Notes: a model not told the origin generated them from the sequence alone. Counted from the first letter of the stretch, positions 39,294 through 48,011 are shown. The stretch is DNA of 64,000 bases from Thiocapsa marina 5811 (GCF_000223985.1 NZ_AFWV01000002.1:72501-136500); one strand, 5' to 3'. A program made the numbers and translations.

Positions 39294-39351
39294 TCGCTGG
39301 CGGCTGGCGGCTGGCGGCTGGCGGCTGGCGGCTGGCGGCTGGCGGCTGATA
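39294..39351. repeat. 7-bp tandem array CGGCTGG
   Basis: Six perfect CGGCTGG units (39301-39342), flanked by an imperfect unit before and CGGCTGATAGCTG after. The end GCTGATAGCTG is the reverse complement of the unit of the first array (CAGCTATCAGC), so the two arrays together have inverted ends. It stops nine bases before the stop codon of paaK at 39360. Confidence 0.95.
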
Positions 39352-39359
39352 GCTGACCG

Positions 39360-40700
39360 CTATGCCCCCTCGTTGCGCCTGTCGATGACCCGCTTCGCCT
39401 TCCCCTCGCTGCGCGCAATGCTGCGCGGCTCGACCAGACGCAACCCGACGCGGATGCCGAGGATGTGCTCGATCGCCTTGGCCAGACGCGCGCGCACGTC
39501 CTCGAGTGCGCGGATCTTGTCGCTGAAGACCTCGGGCGTGACCTCGACCTCGACCGACATCTGGTCCAGACCCTGATCGCGGGTGAGGATGATCTGGTAG
39601 TGCGGGAGCGTGCCTTCGACCGCCAGAAGGGCCGCCTCGACCTGGGACGGGAAGACGTTCACGCCGCGGATGATGAACATGTCGTCGGAGCGCCGTCCGA
39701 TGCGTCGCATGCGCCGGATGGTGCGCCCGCATTCGCAGGGCTCGCTGATCAGCGAGGTGATGTCGCGGGTGCGGTAGCGGATCATCGGCATCGCCTTCTT
39801 GCTCAGGGTGGTGAGCACCAGCTCGCCCTCCTCGCCGTCGGGCAGGGCCTCTCCGGTCTCCGGGTCGATGATCTCGGGATAGAAATGATCCTCGAAGATA
39901 TGCAGACCCTGCTGGGCGGAGCATTCGCTCGCCACGCCGGGGCCGATGATCTCCGAAAGACCGTAGATGTCGTAGGCCTTGATCCCCGCAGCGGCCTCGA
40001 TGTGATCGCGCATCCCGTCGGTCCAGGGCTCGGCCCCGAAGATGCCTGCGCGCAAGGGCAGCGCGCGAAGATCCACGCCGAGCTCGGCGGCACGCTCGAT
40101 CAGATAGGTGAAATAGCTCGGCGTGCAGCAGAGTGCGGAGACGCCGAAGTCCCGGATCAGCATGATCTGCCGGTCGCTGTTGCCGCCCGAGATGGGCACC
40201 ACGGTCGCCCCGAGGGCCTCCGCGCCATAGTGGGCGCCGAGTCCGCCGGTGAAGAGCCCGTAGCCGAAGGCGTTTTGCAGGACATCGCCGCGGTGCAAGC
40301 CGCAGCAGGCGAGGGTGCGCGCCATCACCTCCGACCAGACATCCACATCCTCGCGCGTGTAGGCGACGACGATCGGCTTGCCGGTGGTGCCGGAGGAGGC
40401 ATGCAGCCGGACCACGTCGCTCATGGGCGTGGCGAAGAGGCCGAAGGGATAGGTGTCGCGCAGATCGGCCTTGACCGTGAAGGGGAGCTGCTGGATGTCT
40501 TCGAGCCGCTGAATCGAGTCCGGGGTCAGGCCGCGCTCCTCCATCCGGGTGCGAAAGAGGGCGACGTTCTCGTAGGCGAGCGACACGACCGCGCGGAGCC
40601 GGCGCAGCTGTACTTGCTTCAGCGCCGTCTCCGGCAGGAAATCGGGCGCGCTGGCCGGGTGGAAACCGCCCGCGGCGTCGTTCCAGAGCTCTGTCAGCAT
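39360..40700 (-). CDS. paaK: Phenylacetate--CoA ligase (first copy)
   Basis: A 446-residue AMP-forming CoA ligase with the core motif HASSGTTGKPIV, YDIYGLSEIIGPGVASEC, IRYRTRDITSL and the terminal FIIRGVNVFPSQVEA. It directly follows iorB except for two repeat elements (A2 and A3). PaaK here could activate arylacetate for reductive carboxylation by IorAB to arylpyruvate, or consume the product of arylpyruvate oxidation. The direction cannot be told from sequence. Confidence 0.93.
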   Translation of the reverse strand: MLTELWNDAAGGFHPASAPDFLPETALKQVQLRRLRAVVSLAYENVALFRTRMEERGLTPDSIQRLEDIQQLPFTVKADLRDTYPFGLFATPMSDVVRLHASSGTTGKPIVVAYTREDVDVWSEVMARTLACCGLHRGDVLQNAFGYGLFTGGLGAHYGAEALGATVVPISGGNSDRQIMLIRDFGVSALCCTPSYFTYLIERAAELGVDLRALPLRAGIFGAEPWTDGMRDHIEAAAGIKAYDIYGLSEIIGPGVASECSAQQGLHIFEDHFYPEIIDPETGEALPDGEEGELVLTTLSKKAMPMIRYRTRDITSLISEPCECGRTIRRMRRIGRRSDDMFIIRGVNVFPSQVEAALLAVEGTLPHYQIILTRDQGLDQMSVEVEVTPEVFSDKIRALEDVRARLAKAIEHILGIRVGLRLVEPRSIARSEGKAKRVIDRRNEGA

Positions 40701-40712
40701 CTTGGTCCTCGC

Positions 40713-40799
40713 TTAAACCGCGCTCGGCGCGGTTTGTGATGGTTTTGGGTGGGATCGGCCCCGGCAGACCTGACGACCGCTGGAGTCGGCGCGGTTTAA
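40713..40799. repeat. Palindromic element A2
   Basis: An 87-bp element with perfect ends TTAAACCGCGC and GCGCGGTTTAA. Its left end holds a further local palindrome (CCGCGC-TCG-GCGCGG). It lies 12 bp upstream of the first paaK start, so it does not supply a stop codon. It is followed by an AT-rich 22-bp spacer and element A3. Confidence 0.88.
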
Positions 40800-40821
40800 G
40801 ATATTAAAAAATATATCATTT

Positions 40822-40907
40822 TTAAACCGCGTCTCCACCGAGGTCGGTGAAACCCCAAGACCGAATTGAACGTGAAAACGACGCATGTCGCTCTGGACGC
40901 GGTTTAA
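40822..40907. repeat. Palindromic element A3
   Basis: An 86-bp element with ends TTAAACCGCGTC and GGACGCGGTTTAA, of the GTCC-type subfamily also seen at 46179 and 47746. The plus-strand TTA at 40904-40906 at its right end is the TAA stop codon of iorB on the minus strand. Confidence 0.88.
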
Positions 40908-41404
40908 TGGTGTTGAGCAATCGAGCCCTGGAGCGCGGCCTCGCGACCCAGAGCGAAGGCCTGGTCGTTGACCTTGTGGAGCTTCTCGGCCAGGTTGGCG
41001 TAGATGGCCGCCATCCAGTGCTCTTGGGGGATGTCCAGCACCGTGGAGACGGCGCCGAGCAGGGCGACATTGAGGCTCTTCTTGTTCTTGAGCGCGCCAT
41101 CGGGAAGCAGGCCCGGACCGATAAGGACGCCGCCGGCGCGCAGCATGGGCCGATTGATCTCGATCTGGGTCGCTTCCAGGACCAGGAGGACGTCCGCCTC
41201 GCCGGCCGGGACCATCGGGCTCAGGACCTGCTCGCCGTAGCGCACGTCGCTGCTCACCGAGCCGCCGCGCTGGCTCATGCCGTGCAGCTCGCTCTTCTTC
41301 ACGTCGAAGCCGGCACGAAACGCCGCCTCGGCGAGCATGTCGGAGGCCGTCAGGACCCCCTGGCCGCCGAGTCCGGCGATGACGATGTTCTTCACCTTCT
41401 CCAT
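40904..41404 (-). CDS. iorB: Indolepyruvate:ferredoxin oxidoreductase, beta subunit
   Basis: A 166-residue POR-gamma-type subunit with the starting motif NIVIAGLGGQGVLTAS, KKSELHGMSQRGGSV and LRAGGVLIGPGLLP. Other IorB proteins are about 190 residues, so this one is slightly short at its C-terminus, where the stop codon is provided by element A3. It lies 22 bp after iorA. The pair oxidises or makes aryl pyruvates with ferredoxin. Confidence 0.9.
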   Translation of the reverse strand: MEKVKNIVIAGLGGQGVLTASDMLAEAAFRAGFDVKKSELHGMSQRGGSVSSDVRYGEQVLSPMVPAGEADVLLVLEATQIEINRPMLRAGGVLIGPGLLPDGALKNKKSLNVALLGAVSTVLDIPQEHWMAAIYANLAEKLHKVNDQAFALGREAALQGSIAQHH

Positions 41405-41425
41405 CAGTGTCTCTCCGATCCGAGT

Positions 41426-43057
41426 TCAGTCCGCGACCGCCGCGGAGCAAGTGTGCCCGCGCGCCGATTCGGCCGCGGCCTTGTCGTAGAAGCGGATCTT
41501 GGGTGCGGCCAGGACGCAGGGCTGGCGCGTGATCAGGAGCGAGGTCTCGGGTTTGGCGAGCAGCTCGGCGATCACGTCCTTCAGCGAGAGGCCCTTGTCC
41601 GTGGTCTCGACGACCTGCACGTTCTGCACGCCCATGGCGCGCGCGATGCCCTCGAAGCTCAGCTTGTTGGTCGTGGAGTGATCGAGCAGGCGCCCGGTCC
41701 CGGGATGCTCCTGCAGCCCGGTCATCGCGGTCGTCCCGTTGTCGAGGATCATGACCAGATGACCTGTCGCCGGCGGGTTGTAGACCATCTCGGCGATCCC
41801 GGTGAGGCCGGAATGCACGAAGGTCGAATCCCCGATCACGCTGACCACGCGACGCGCTTGATCCTCGGGCAGCGCATGACGCAGGCCCAGCCCGACGCCG
41901 ATGCTCGCGCCCATGCAGACGCAGGTGTCCATTGCCGAGAAGGGCGGCAGCACGCCGAGCGTGTAGCAGCCGATATCGCCCGCGACGATGCAGTCGAGGT
42001 CTCTGAGCGCCTGGAAGACCTCGCGGTGCGCGCAACCCTGACAGAGCTCGGGCGGCTTGCCCTTGGGCGGGACGGGCTCCGGGCTGGTGTCGCCGGCGAG
42101 GATGCGGCGAACGCGTGCCACGTCCAGCTCGCCGAAACGATACATCTCTGGTTTACCCTCGGCCGCGATGCCGGCGGCGTGAATCTCGTCGACCAAGACG
42201 GGATCGCCCTCTTCGACGACGACGAGACGCTCCACGCCGGCGGCGAAGGCGCGGATGCGCTCCATCGGCAGCGGATAGGTCATGCCGATGGTCAGGTGAC
42301 TCGCGTCCGGCGCCGCCTCGCGCGCGTGCACGGCACTGATTCCGGTCGAGATCACCCCGAGGTTGGATGCGCCGGCGTCCATTCGGATCGGGCCCTCGGC
42401 CTCGTTCCAGGCGGTGATCTCGGCGAGCTTGTTGCGCAGGCGATGATGCGCCGGCTTGGCGTAGGCCGGGATCATGACGCGCGCCGGGATCTTGCGCTCG
42501 AAGGCGGGATCGGCGACGTCCGAGACCGGCGCACGCGGCACGACGATCGTCTTTGAATGACAGACTCGCGTGGTGATCCGCAGCATGACCGGGATCTTCC
42601 AACGCTCGGAGATCTCGAACGCCAGCAAGGTGAAATCGTAAGCCTGTTGAGAGTCGACAGGCTCGAGGGTCGGAATGGCTGCGGCGCGCGAGTAGTGCCG
42701 GTTGTCCTGCTCGTTTTGGCTGGAGGCCATCCCCGGATCGTCGGCGGAGACGATCACCAGGCCGCCCTCCACATCGGTGTAGGTCGCGGTGAACAGCGGA
42801 TCGGCCGCGACGTTCAGTCCGACATGCTTCATGGTGACCAGCGTGCGCGCCCCGGCGAAGGCGACCCCGAGTGCGACCTCGAGCGCCACCTTCTCGTTCG
42901 GCGACCACTGGGCTCGTCCGCCGAGGCGGTCGAAGGTCTCCAGGATCTCGGTCGAGGGGGTGCCGGGATAGCCGGTCCCGAGGCACACCCCCGCATGCAG
43001 CGCGGCCAAGGCCACCGCGTCGTCACCGCTCAGTAGTTGCCGTTCCGCGCTTGTCAT
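41426..43057 (-). CDS. iorA: Indolepyruvate:ferredoxin oxidoreductase, alpha subunit (no C-terminal ferredoxin domain)
   Basis: A 543-residue thiamine-diphosphate enzyme subunit. Visible are the N-terminal POR-alpha region (GTGYPGTPSTEILE, SADDPGMASSQNEQD), the C-terminal ThDP-binding region (GDSTFVHSGLTG, ILDNGTTAMTGLQEHPG), and LCQGCAHREVF with DIGCYTLG. Classical IorA ends in a two-cluster ferredoxin domain with CxxCxxCxxxC motifs. Here the protein ends ARGHTCSAAVAD with only one Cys in that position. Only 21 bp separate its stop from iorB. It converts arylpyruvates to arylacetyl-CoA (reversible). It is the first gene of the operon. Confidence 0.92.
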   Translation of the reverse strand: MTSAERQLLSGDDAVALAALHAGVCLGTGYPGTPSTEILETFDRLGGRAQWSPNEKVALEVALGVAFAGARTLVTMKHVGLNVAADPLFTATYTDVEGGLVIVSADDPGMASSQNEQDNRHYSRAAAIPTLEPVDSQQAYDFTLLAFEISERWKIPVMLRITTRVCHSKTIVVPRAPVSDVADPAFERKIPARVMIPAYAKPAHHRLRNKLAEITAWNEAEGPIRMDAGASNLGVISTGISAVHAREAAPDASHLTIGMTYPLPMERIRAFAAGVERLVVVEEGDPVLVDEIHAAGIAAEGKPEMYRFGELDVARVRRILAGDTSPEPVPPKGKPPELCQGCAHREVFQALRDLDCIVAGDIGCYTLGVLPPFSAMDTCVCMGASIGVGLGLRHALPEDQARRVVSVIGDSTFVHSGLTGIAEMVYNPPATGHLVMILDNGTTAMTGLQEHPGTGRLLDHSTTNKLSFEGIARAMGVQNVQVVETTDKGLSLKDVIAELLAKPETSLLITRQPCVLAAPKIRFYDKAAAESARGHTCSAAVAD

Positions 43058-43209
43058 CGTCGACTTACTCTCTGTCAGGTCGTCACCAATCCCACATTAT
43101 CCGCATCATTGTTGCTTTGCAGCAAGCCGATTGGATCAATTGCCGGCTCGTGCGCATGCGTGGGTTCTGTCGAGTCGGGCTTTTTGCCTCGCCGGTCATC
43201 GGGGCGGGG

Positions 43210-43257
43210 GAAGATGACGACTGCAACTCGTCGATCCCGGGGATGTTCGCGACCCGG
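43210..43257. repeat. GACGACT hairpin repeat, copy C1
   Basis: The core GACGACTGCAACTCGTC can form a hairpin and is followed by GATCCCGGGG and TTCGCGAC, as in copies C2 to C4. It lies in the gap between iorA (minus) and the DUF3365 gene (plus), close to the start of both. Confidence 0.75.
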
Positions 43258-43349
43258 TTGGCCGGGTCATCAGACGCGGGGCACAATAGGCTCGGCCGCT
43301 CCGTAACACCGTGGCGCAGGTCTTCTTTCAATCGATCGGGAGCTTCGCG

Positions 43350-43922
43350 ATGCACAAGGGCCTATTCATGTCGTTTCCGTTGATTCTTGCGGCAACCGCC
43401 GGGTTTGCGCAGGAGGGCGGGCAGGATGCCGACCTCGCCGAGGCGATGGCGCTGACGGAGCGTTTTGCGACGACACTGCAAAAAGAGCTGAAGGCGGCGA
43501 TGACCGAAGGCGGCCCCCAGAACGCGGTGAAGGTCTGCCGGGAGCGAGCGCCCGCGATTGCGGCCGAGATCTCGGAAGAGTCCGGCTGGGCGGTCGGCCG
43601 CACGAGTCTGAAGCTGCGCAACGCTGAATTGAATGCGCCCGACGACTGGGAGCGCGCGGTGCTGGTTCGGTTCGACGAGCGTCAGGTGGCCGGCGAGGAT
43701 GTCGCGACCATGACGGTTGCCGAGGTTGTGGAATCCGACGACGGCAGTCGCTTCCGTTTCATGAAGGCGATCCCGACCGTCCAGCTCTGTCTGTCGTGCC
43801 ACGGCAAGATCGTGAACGCGAGCGTTGGTACGGCCCTCGCGGAGGCCTATCCCGAGGATCAAGCGCGCGGCTACCAGGTGGGCGACGTGCGCGGTGCGTT
43901 CACGCTCTCGAAGCCCCGCTGA
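43350..43922 (+). CDS. c-type heme protein with DUF3365/Tll0287-like domain
   Basis: About 190 residues. The ATG at 43350 (MHKGLFMSFPLIL) opens a signal peptide ending near GFAQEG. The C-terminal CLSCHG is a CxxCH heme c site near residue 156, preceded by the family text FRFMKAIP. This is a periplasmic redox or sensory protein of a family found in phototrophs and sulfur oxidisers. The partner is unknown. The ORF could start at 43311, but that would put charged residues before the signal peptide. Confidence 0.85.
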   Translation: MHKGLFMSFPLILAATAGFAQEGGQDADLAEAMALTERFATTLQKELKAAMTEGGPQNAVKVCRERAPAIAAEISEESGWAVGRTSLKLRNAELNAPDDWERAVLVRFDERQVAGEDVATMTVAEVVESDDGSRFRFMKAIPTVQLCLSCHGKIVNASVGTALAEAYPEDQARGYQVGDVRGAFTLSKPR

Positions 43923-43981
43923 CCGGGCGAATTCAGTCGCTCCCCCCCGACGCCGCGGCAGATCCTCCCCCGAAAATGCAC

Positions 43982-44065
43982 TAAACCGCGCCGCGCGCGG
44001 TATGCGATGTTTCTGGATGGGATCGGTCCCGGCGGATTCGACGGCTGCTGGAGGCCCGCGGTTTA
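43982..44065. repeat. Palindromic element A4
   Basis: An 84-bp copy of the A1/A2 type, from TAAACCGCGC to CGCGGTTTA. The left end also holds the local palindrome CCGCGCCGCGCGCGG. Its right-end TTA (44063-44065) is the TAA stop codon of the following minus-strand lipoprotein-like gene. Confidence 0.86.
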
Positions 44066-45361
44066 GCCGCGACGCGCCGACAGGGTCCGCCCGTCGTCGG
44101 TCTCGAGGATCAAGGCACCGGTGGGATCCACCTCGAAGGCTCTGATCCGGGCCAGCAGATCCAGGACCTTGCGCTCCTGATCCATCAAGGCGGGCGCGCA
44201 GGCCATCATCGTCGTCGCCGAGAGCGCGACGGTCAGGCTCTCGCCGGTCAGTCTGTATTCGCCCTGATAGGTGTTGCAGGAGGCCCGGCCCCAAAGACGG
44301 CCGTCGGCACCGAAGTTCAGCGTCACGCGGGACCGATCGATGATTCCGCCACCGCCGATGTCCTCGACCACCCATTCGGGTCCTTGAAGAAACGTGGCCG
44401 GATCCCCGCCGCAACCTTCGAGCCTGCGGTCGTCGAGTCGGATCTCGACCGTCGCGGGGTGCGGCATGCCGCTCATGGTGTCGACGCAGGGTCGATCGAA
44501 GATGCTGACGACGAGGTTGCCGTCTTCGATCAGATTCCGATAGCGACGCCCGTCCTCGAGCAGCTCCGGTTCGGTCAGCGCGACATTGATCCGGGTCTCA
44601 CCCAGGTCCGTGTTCAGCTCGACCCGCTTGTCGGTGAGATCCAGGCTCCAAAAAGGCTCGTTGCCGGTGGCGCGAAACGGGGTCTTCGCAGTCTCCACCG
44701 GGATGCATTCCGGATAGGCCGTGCCCGCGATCTCGAGCATCCCGCGCTCGCCCTTGCTCCAGAAGGAGGTGGTCGGATCCGCGAGGGCGACATAGCGGGC
44801 GCCCGAGCCCGAGATCGCTTGTCTCAGATCGAAGGTGCGATCGCCGACCTGCATGCGCATGCGATCCTCCAGAAACCCGACGCGGATCGGCTGGTCCCCG
44901 CAAACGAGCTCGTTCGCGAAGGGGATCGGCTCGTAGGGGCGCATCATGATGGTGCCGAGATCGAGCGACTCGACCGCAGGATCGAGCGGCACCTCGTCCG
45001 TGACCCAGTTCGCCAAGCCGCCGGACAGAACCGCCCCGCGGATCGAATAGGTCTGGTCCGGGATCAGCGCCGTGCGTTCCAGGGCCAGCGCGAACGGGAT
45101 CGGGACTTGGCGGCCGTCCAGGGTCATCCGCTGCTCCGCGACCAAGCGACCGCCCGGCACGCTCGGATCGATGAGCTCGACGATTGCGAGGGCGTCCGGC
45201 GGCAGGGCGATGCGCGTCTTGTAGCTCAGTGCACCGGTGATGTGCAGGCTCGATGTATCATCGGGGCCCTCGGGCGCCCCGGCGAAGACGGCCGGCGTGC
45301 CGACCATGAGCGCCAGGAACGACACCAAAAGCGCTGGCTTCGTGCGACGGATCAGCGACAT
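44063..45361 (-). CDS. Exported YbaY/MliC/META-domain protein
   Basis: About 432 residues, starting at the ATG at 45361 with a signal peptide (RRTKPALLVSFLALMVGTPA). The order of regions is a YbaY/YscW-type beta domain (ITGALSYKTRIALPPDALAIVEL), a second domain with EPFWSLDLTDK-type text and an MliC-like LRQAISGSGARYVA region, and a C-terminal META/HslJ-like domain (RVTLNFGADGRLWGRASCNTYQGEY, AALMDQERK). Proteins with this mix are thought to protect the envelope or inhibit lysozyme, but the activity here is not shown. Its stop is in element A4. Confidence 0.8.
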   Translation of the reverse strand: MSLIRRTKPALLVSFLALMVGTPAVFAGAPEGPDDTSSLHITGALSYKTRIALPPDALAIVELIDPSVPGGRLVAEQRMTLDGRQVPIPFALALERTALIPDQTYSIRGAVLSGGLANWVTDEVPLDPAVESLDLGTIMMRPYEPIPFANELVCGDQPIRVGFLEDRMRMQVGDRTFDLRQAISGSGARYVALADPTTSFWSKGERGMLEIAGTAYPECIPVETAKTPFRATGNEPFWSLDLTDKRVELNTDLGETRINVALTEPELLEDGRRYRNLIEDGNLVVSIFDRPCVDTMSGMPHPATVEIRLDDRRLEGCGGDPATFLQGPEWVVEDIGGGGIIDRSRVTLNFGADGRLWGRASCNTYQGEYRLTGESLTVALSATTMMACAPALMDQERKVLDLLARIRAFEVDPTGALILETDDGRTLSARRG

Positions 45362-45620
45362 CGGGCAGTCTCCAGGAGGATAAACTCCGAGCTCGGGCGG
45401 CCTACAGGCGCTTGACGCGAGTCTCGGTTCGGGTGGATCTTTCCGAACGATGCGGTTGTGCGGCGATGACGGCGCCTCCAGAGCGGCATTCTGCCCTTGA
45501 TGAACCGGCTGTTCCAGCGGGAGAGATCGGGTCGGCGGTTGTCGTTCCCACGCCCTCCGAACGCACTGACGGCCTTCGGGCACGCCGATTCAGCCTCCAC
45601 GCGCGAGATACACCCGACCC

Positions 45621-46181
45621 ATGTCCAGCGAGCCGAGCACCGACGCGCAGCCCTCCACGCCCGATCTCGACGCGATCTACGAGGAGATCCAACTGTTCCG
45701 CGCCGGGTTTTCGACCCTCTCGATGGCGAGCATCAGTCCGGGCGGCGAACCCGAGGCGAGCTATGCGCCCTACTTGGAGGCGGACGGCGACCTCTACATC
45801 TTCGTGAGTGCACTGTCGGTCCACACCGCCAATCTGATCGAAACGGGCCGCGTCAGCGTGCTCTTTATCGAGGACGAGGCCACGGCGGCGCACCCGTTCG
45901 TGCGTCGACGGTTAACCCTCCAATGCCGGGTCGACGAGATCGCACGCGACAGCGATGGGTACGAGGCCATCCTGGATCGGTTCGAGACCCGTTTCGGCGG
46001 CCTGGTCGCGACCTTGCGCGCCTTGGCGGACTTTCATCTCCTGCGATTACGCCCGGAGCGCGGGCGCTATGTGAAGGGGTTCGGCAAGGCGTTCGCCATC
46101 GACGATGTCGGGCTTGCCCGCGTCCGGCATATCCGCGAGAACGGCAGTCGCGCCGTTCCGGGAGAGGACACCGCGGTCTAA
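45621..46181 (+). CDS. Pyridoxamine-phosphate-oxidase-like protein (HugZ type)
   Basis: A 186-residue split-barrel FMN-binding-type protein with STLSMASISPGGEPEASYAPY and VSVLFIEDEA. This family includes the HugZ heme oxygenases and flavin-dependent reductases. The absence of a clear extra His-rich C-terminus leaves heme degradation unproven. The stop codon TAA is the first three bases of repeat A5. Confidence 0.83.
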   Translation: MSSEPSTDAQPSTPDLDAIYEEIQLFRAGFSTLSMASISPGGEPEASYAPYLEADGDLYIFVSALSVHTANLIETGRVSVLFIEDEATAAHPFVRRRLTLQCRVDEIARDSDGYEAILDRFETRFGGLVATLRALADFHLLRLRPERGRYVKGFGKAFAIDDVGLARVRHIRENGSRAVPGEDTAV

Positions 46182-46262
46182 ACCGCGTCCAGAGCAGCAT
46201 GCGTCGTTTTCGTCGTGCGATTGGCTTCGGAGGTATCCTCGATTCCAGTGCGACGCGGCTTG
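46179..46262. repeat. Palindromic element A5, decayed right end
   Basis: The left part TAAACCGCGTCCAGAG...ATGCGTCGTTTTC matches the reverse complement of A3 closely, but the right end (GCGACGCGGCTTGG) has lost the perfect pairing. The starting TAA is the stop codon of the preceding HugZ-like gene. Confidence 0.8.
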
Positions 46263-46324
46263 GAATTGACTCATTTTTTATACTTTAAAGGCCATCGCGC
46301 GGGCCCCGGTCGCCGCCACGCCTC

Positions 46325-47161
46325 TCAGCGCCGAGCGCAGCGGATCGCCCAGGCCATGTCTGCTGCCTGGCGGTTGCCGGCGACATCATGCACCCGAAAG
46401 ACCTTCGCGCCGGCCAGGACGCCGATGGTCGTGGTCGCGCAGGTTGCGGGCATGAGTGCAGCGAGGTCCGACTCACGACAAATGGCGCTCAGAAAACGCT
46501 TGCGACTTGCCCCGAGCAGAACGGGTGGCCCGAGGCGGACGAGCTCGTCCAACCCGGCCATGAGCGCAAGGTTGTGCTCGAGCGTCTTGCCGAACCCGAT
46601 GCCCGGGTCGGTCAGGATCTTCTCCTGCGCAATTCCCGCGGCCAACGCCGCTTCGATGCGCTCGGCGAGAAAGCCGCGAACCTCCGCAACGACGTCGGCA
46701 TAGCGGGGATTCTTCTGCATCGCGTCCGGCATCCCTTGACGATGCATCAAGACGACCGGCACCTCTCGATCGGCCGCCAGGGCGAGCATGGCCGGATCGT
46801 CGCGTCCGGCGGAGGTGTCGTTGATCCAGTCGGCACCGGCATCGAGCGCGGACTCGGCGACCCGGGCGCAGGTGGTGTCGATACTGATCGCGGTGCTTCT
46901 CGGCACGCATTCGCGCAGACGCAGGATCACGGGGATCACCCGACGCTCTTGCTCCGGGGCGGGGACCGGCTGCGAGCCGGGCCGCGTGGACTCCCCGCCG
47001 ATGTCGATCAGATCCGCGCCCTCGTCGATCATCTCGAGGGCGTGCTGCACCGCGGATGCGGTGTCCGAGTAGCACCCCCCGTCCGAAAAACTGTCCGGCG
47101 TCACGTTTAGGATGCCCATGATAAGGGGCGGGGCTTCTGACCCCGACGGCGTGCTGTTCAT
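46325..47161 (-). CDS. folP: Dihydropteroate synthase
   Basis: About 278 residues of the sulfonamide-target enzyme of folate synthesis. Motifs are IMGILNVTPDSFSDGG, DLIDIGGESTRPGS (pterin site), NDTSAG and LTDPGIGFGKT, and LLGASRKRFL. I chose the ATG at 47161 because GGAG stands 8 bp upstream; an upstream ATG at 47212 has no good site. It is transcribed toward the A5 end, alone on its strand here. Confidence 0.93.
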   Translation of the reverse strand: MNSTPSGSEAPPLIMGILNVTPDSFSDGGCYSDTASAVQHALEMIDEGADLIDIGGESTRPGSQPVPAPEQERRVIPVILRLRECVPRSTAISIDTTCARVAESALDAGADWINDTSAGRDDPAMLALAADREVPVVLMHRQGMPDAMQKNPRYADVVAEVRGFLAERIEAALAAGIAQEKILTDPGIGFGKTLEHNLALMAGLDELVRLGPPVLLGASRKRFLSAICRESDLAALMPATCATTTIGVLAGAKVFRVHDVAGNRQAADMAWAIRCARR

Positions 47162-47398
47162 CTGCCGGACTCCGGTCGATTGGTTTTGACCTTGCGCGGG
47201 GGATGCGTGCATGATCCCGACGCGTTGCGCAGCCGTTGAATCTCCGCGGCGGGACTCGTCGGTTTGGCCACGCCCGCGGATCTACCCGGCGGATTTCTCG
47301 CGAAGGATAACGCGGACTCGGCATTGCGCATCTATCGGGATCTCGGGCCGGGATCGGAACGAAGCTCGCGTCGACGAGGCAACGGAAAGGGTACCGAA

Positions 47399-47749
47399 AT
47401 GAGCAGTGTCAGGATTGGTTTGATCGGCGCCGTCGCGAGCGTCGCGTTGGTTGCGGGTTGTGCGACGGGTGGACGGTCGGGCACCTTGCCGACGGTGACC
47501 AACCCATCGGAAGCGGCGAACGTAACGCTCTATCGAGACGGCTCTTGGGCCGGCTGGTTCGCCACGATGCGGGTCGAGCTCGAGGGCCAGGAAATCTACC
47601 GTATCGGCCGCGACGAGGCGTTCTCCTTCACGCTGGACCCGGGGCAGTACCTGCTGATCTATACGCTCGGTTTCAACGAGTGCCGACGGATCATCTGGGC
47701 CGACCCGAGACAGAATCAGCGGATACGGTTGTCGCCCACATGTACTTAA
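47399..47749 (+). CDS. Small lipoprotein
   Basis: About 116 residues. The ATG at 47399 opens a signal peptide with the lipobox LVAGC. The mature part resembles DUF2846-like lipoproteins (VTLYRDGSWAGW, GRDEAFSFTLDPGQYLLIY), which are outer-membrane proteins of unknown role. The stop codon TAA is the start of repeat A6. Confidence 0.78.
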   Translation: MSSVRIGLIGAVASVALVAGCATGGRSGTLPTVTNPSEAANVTLYRDGSWAGWFATMRVELEGQEIYRIGRDEAFSFTLDPGQYLLIYTLGFNECRRIIWADPRQNQRIRLSPTCT

Positions 47750-47833
47750 ACCGCGTCCCGTTGGCCACGGTCTTGGGTTGAGCGAGGTTCACCGTTGGTG
47801 GATTCCAGTAGGCCCGCGAGGGACGCGGTTTAA
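47746..47833. repeat. Palindromic element A6
   Basis: An 88-bp copy with ends TTAAACCGCGTCCC and GGGACGCGGTTTAA, of the GTCC subfamily. Bases 47747-47749 are the TAA stop of the small lipoprotein gene. Confidence 0.88.
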
Positions 47834-47954
47834 GGAAAATAATTGCGAATGATTCGGGCGGTATTCTTCGGAGCTGCGTGGGTCGGCTGCGTCCGCCCTA
47901 GGACCTGTATGTCCTCATTGGACCTTTCTTCGGCCGACCGAACGCGGACGCCGA

Positions 47955-48011
47955 CCATCGCAGCGGAGCGGCGACACCCCGGGATCGACGACTTGCAGTC
48001 GTCTTCTTCAG
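47955..48011. repeat. GACGACT hairpin repeat, copy C2 (inverted)
   Basis: On the minus strand it reads GAAGACGACTGCAAGTCGTC then GATCCCGGGGTGTCGCCGC, matching copies C1, C3 and C4. The core is a perfect 7-bp inverted repeat (GACGACT/AGTCGTC) around a 3-nt loop. Confidence 0.8.

Noticed and set aside
39161-39351. Possible CRISPR array
   Set aside because: The units are 7 bp and contiguous, with no spacers and no cas genes nearby.
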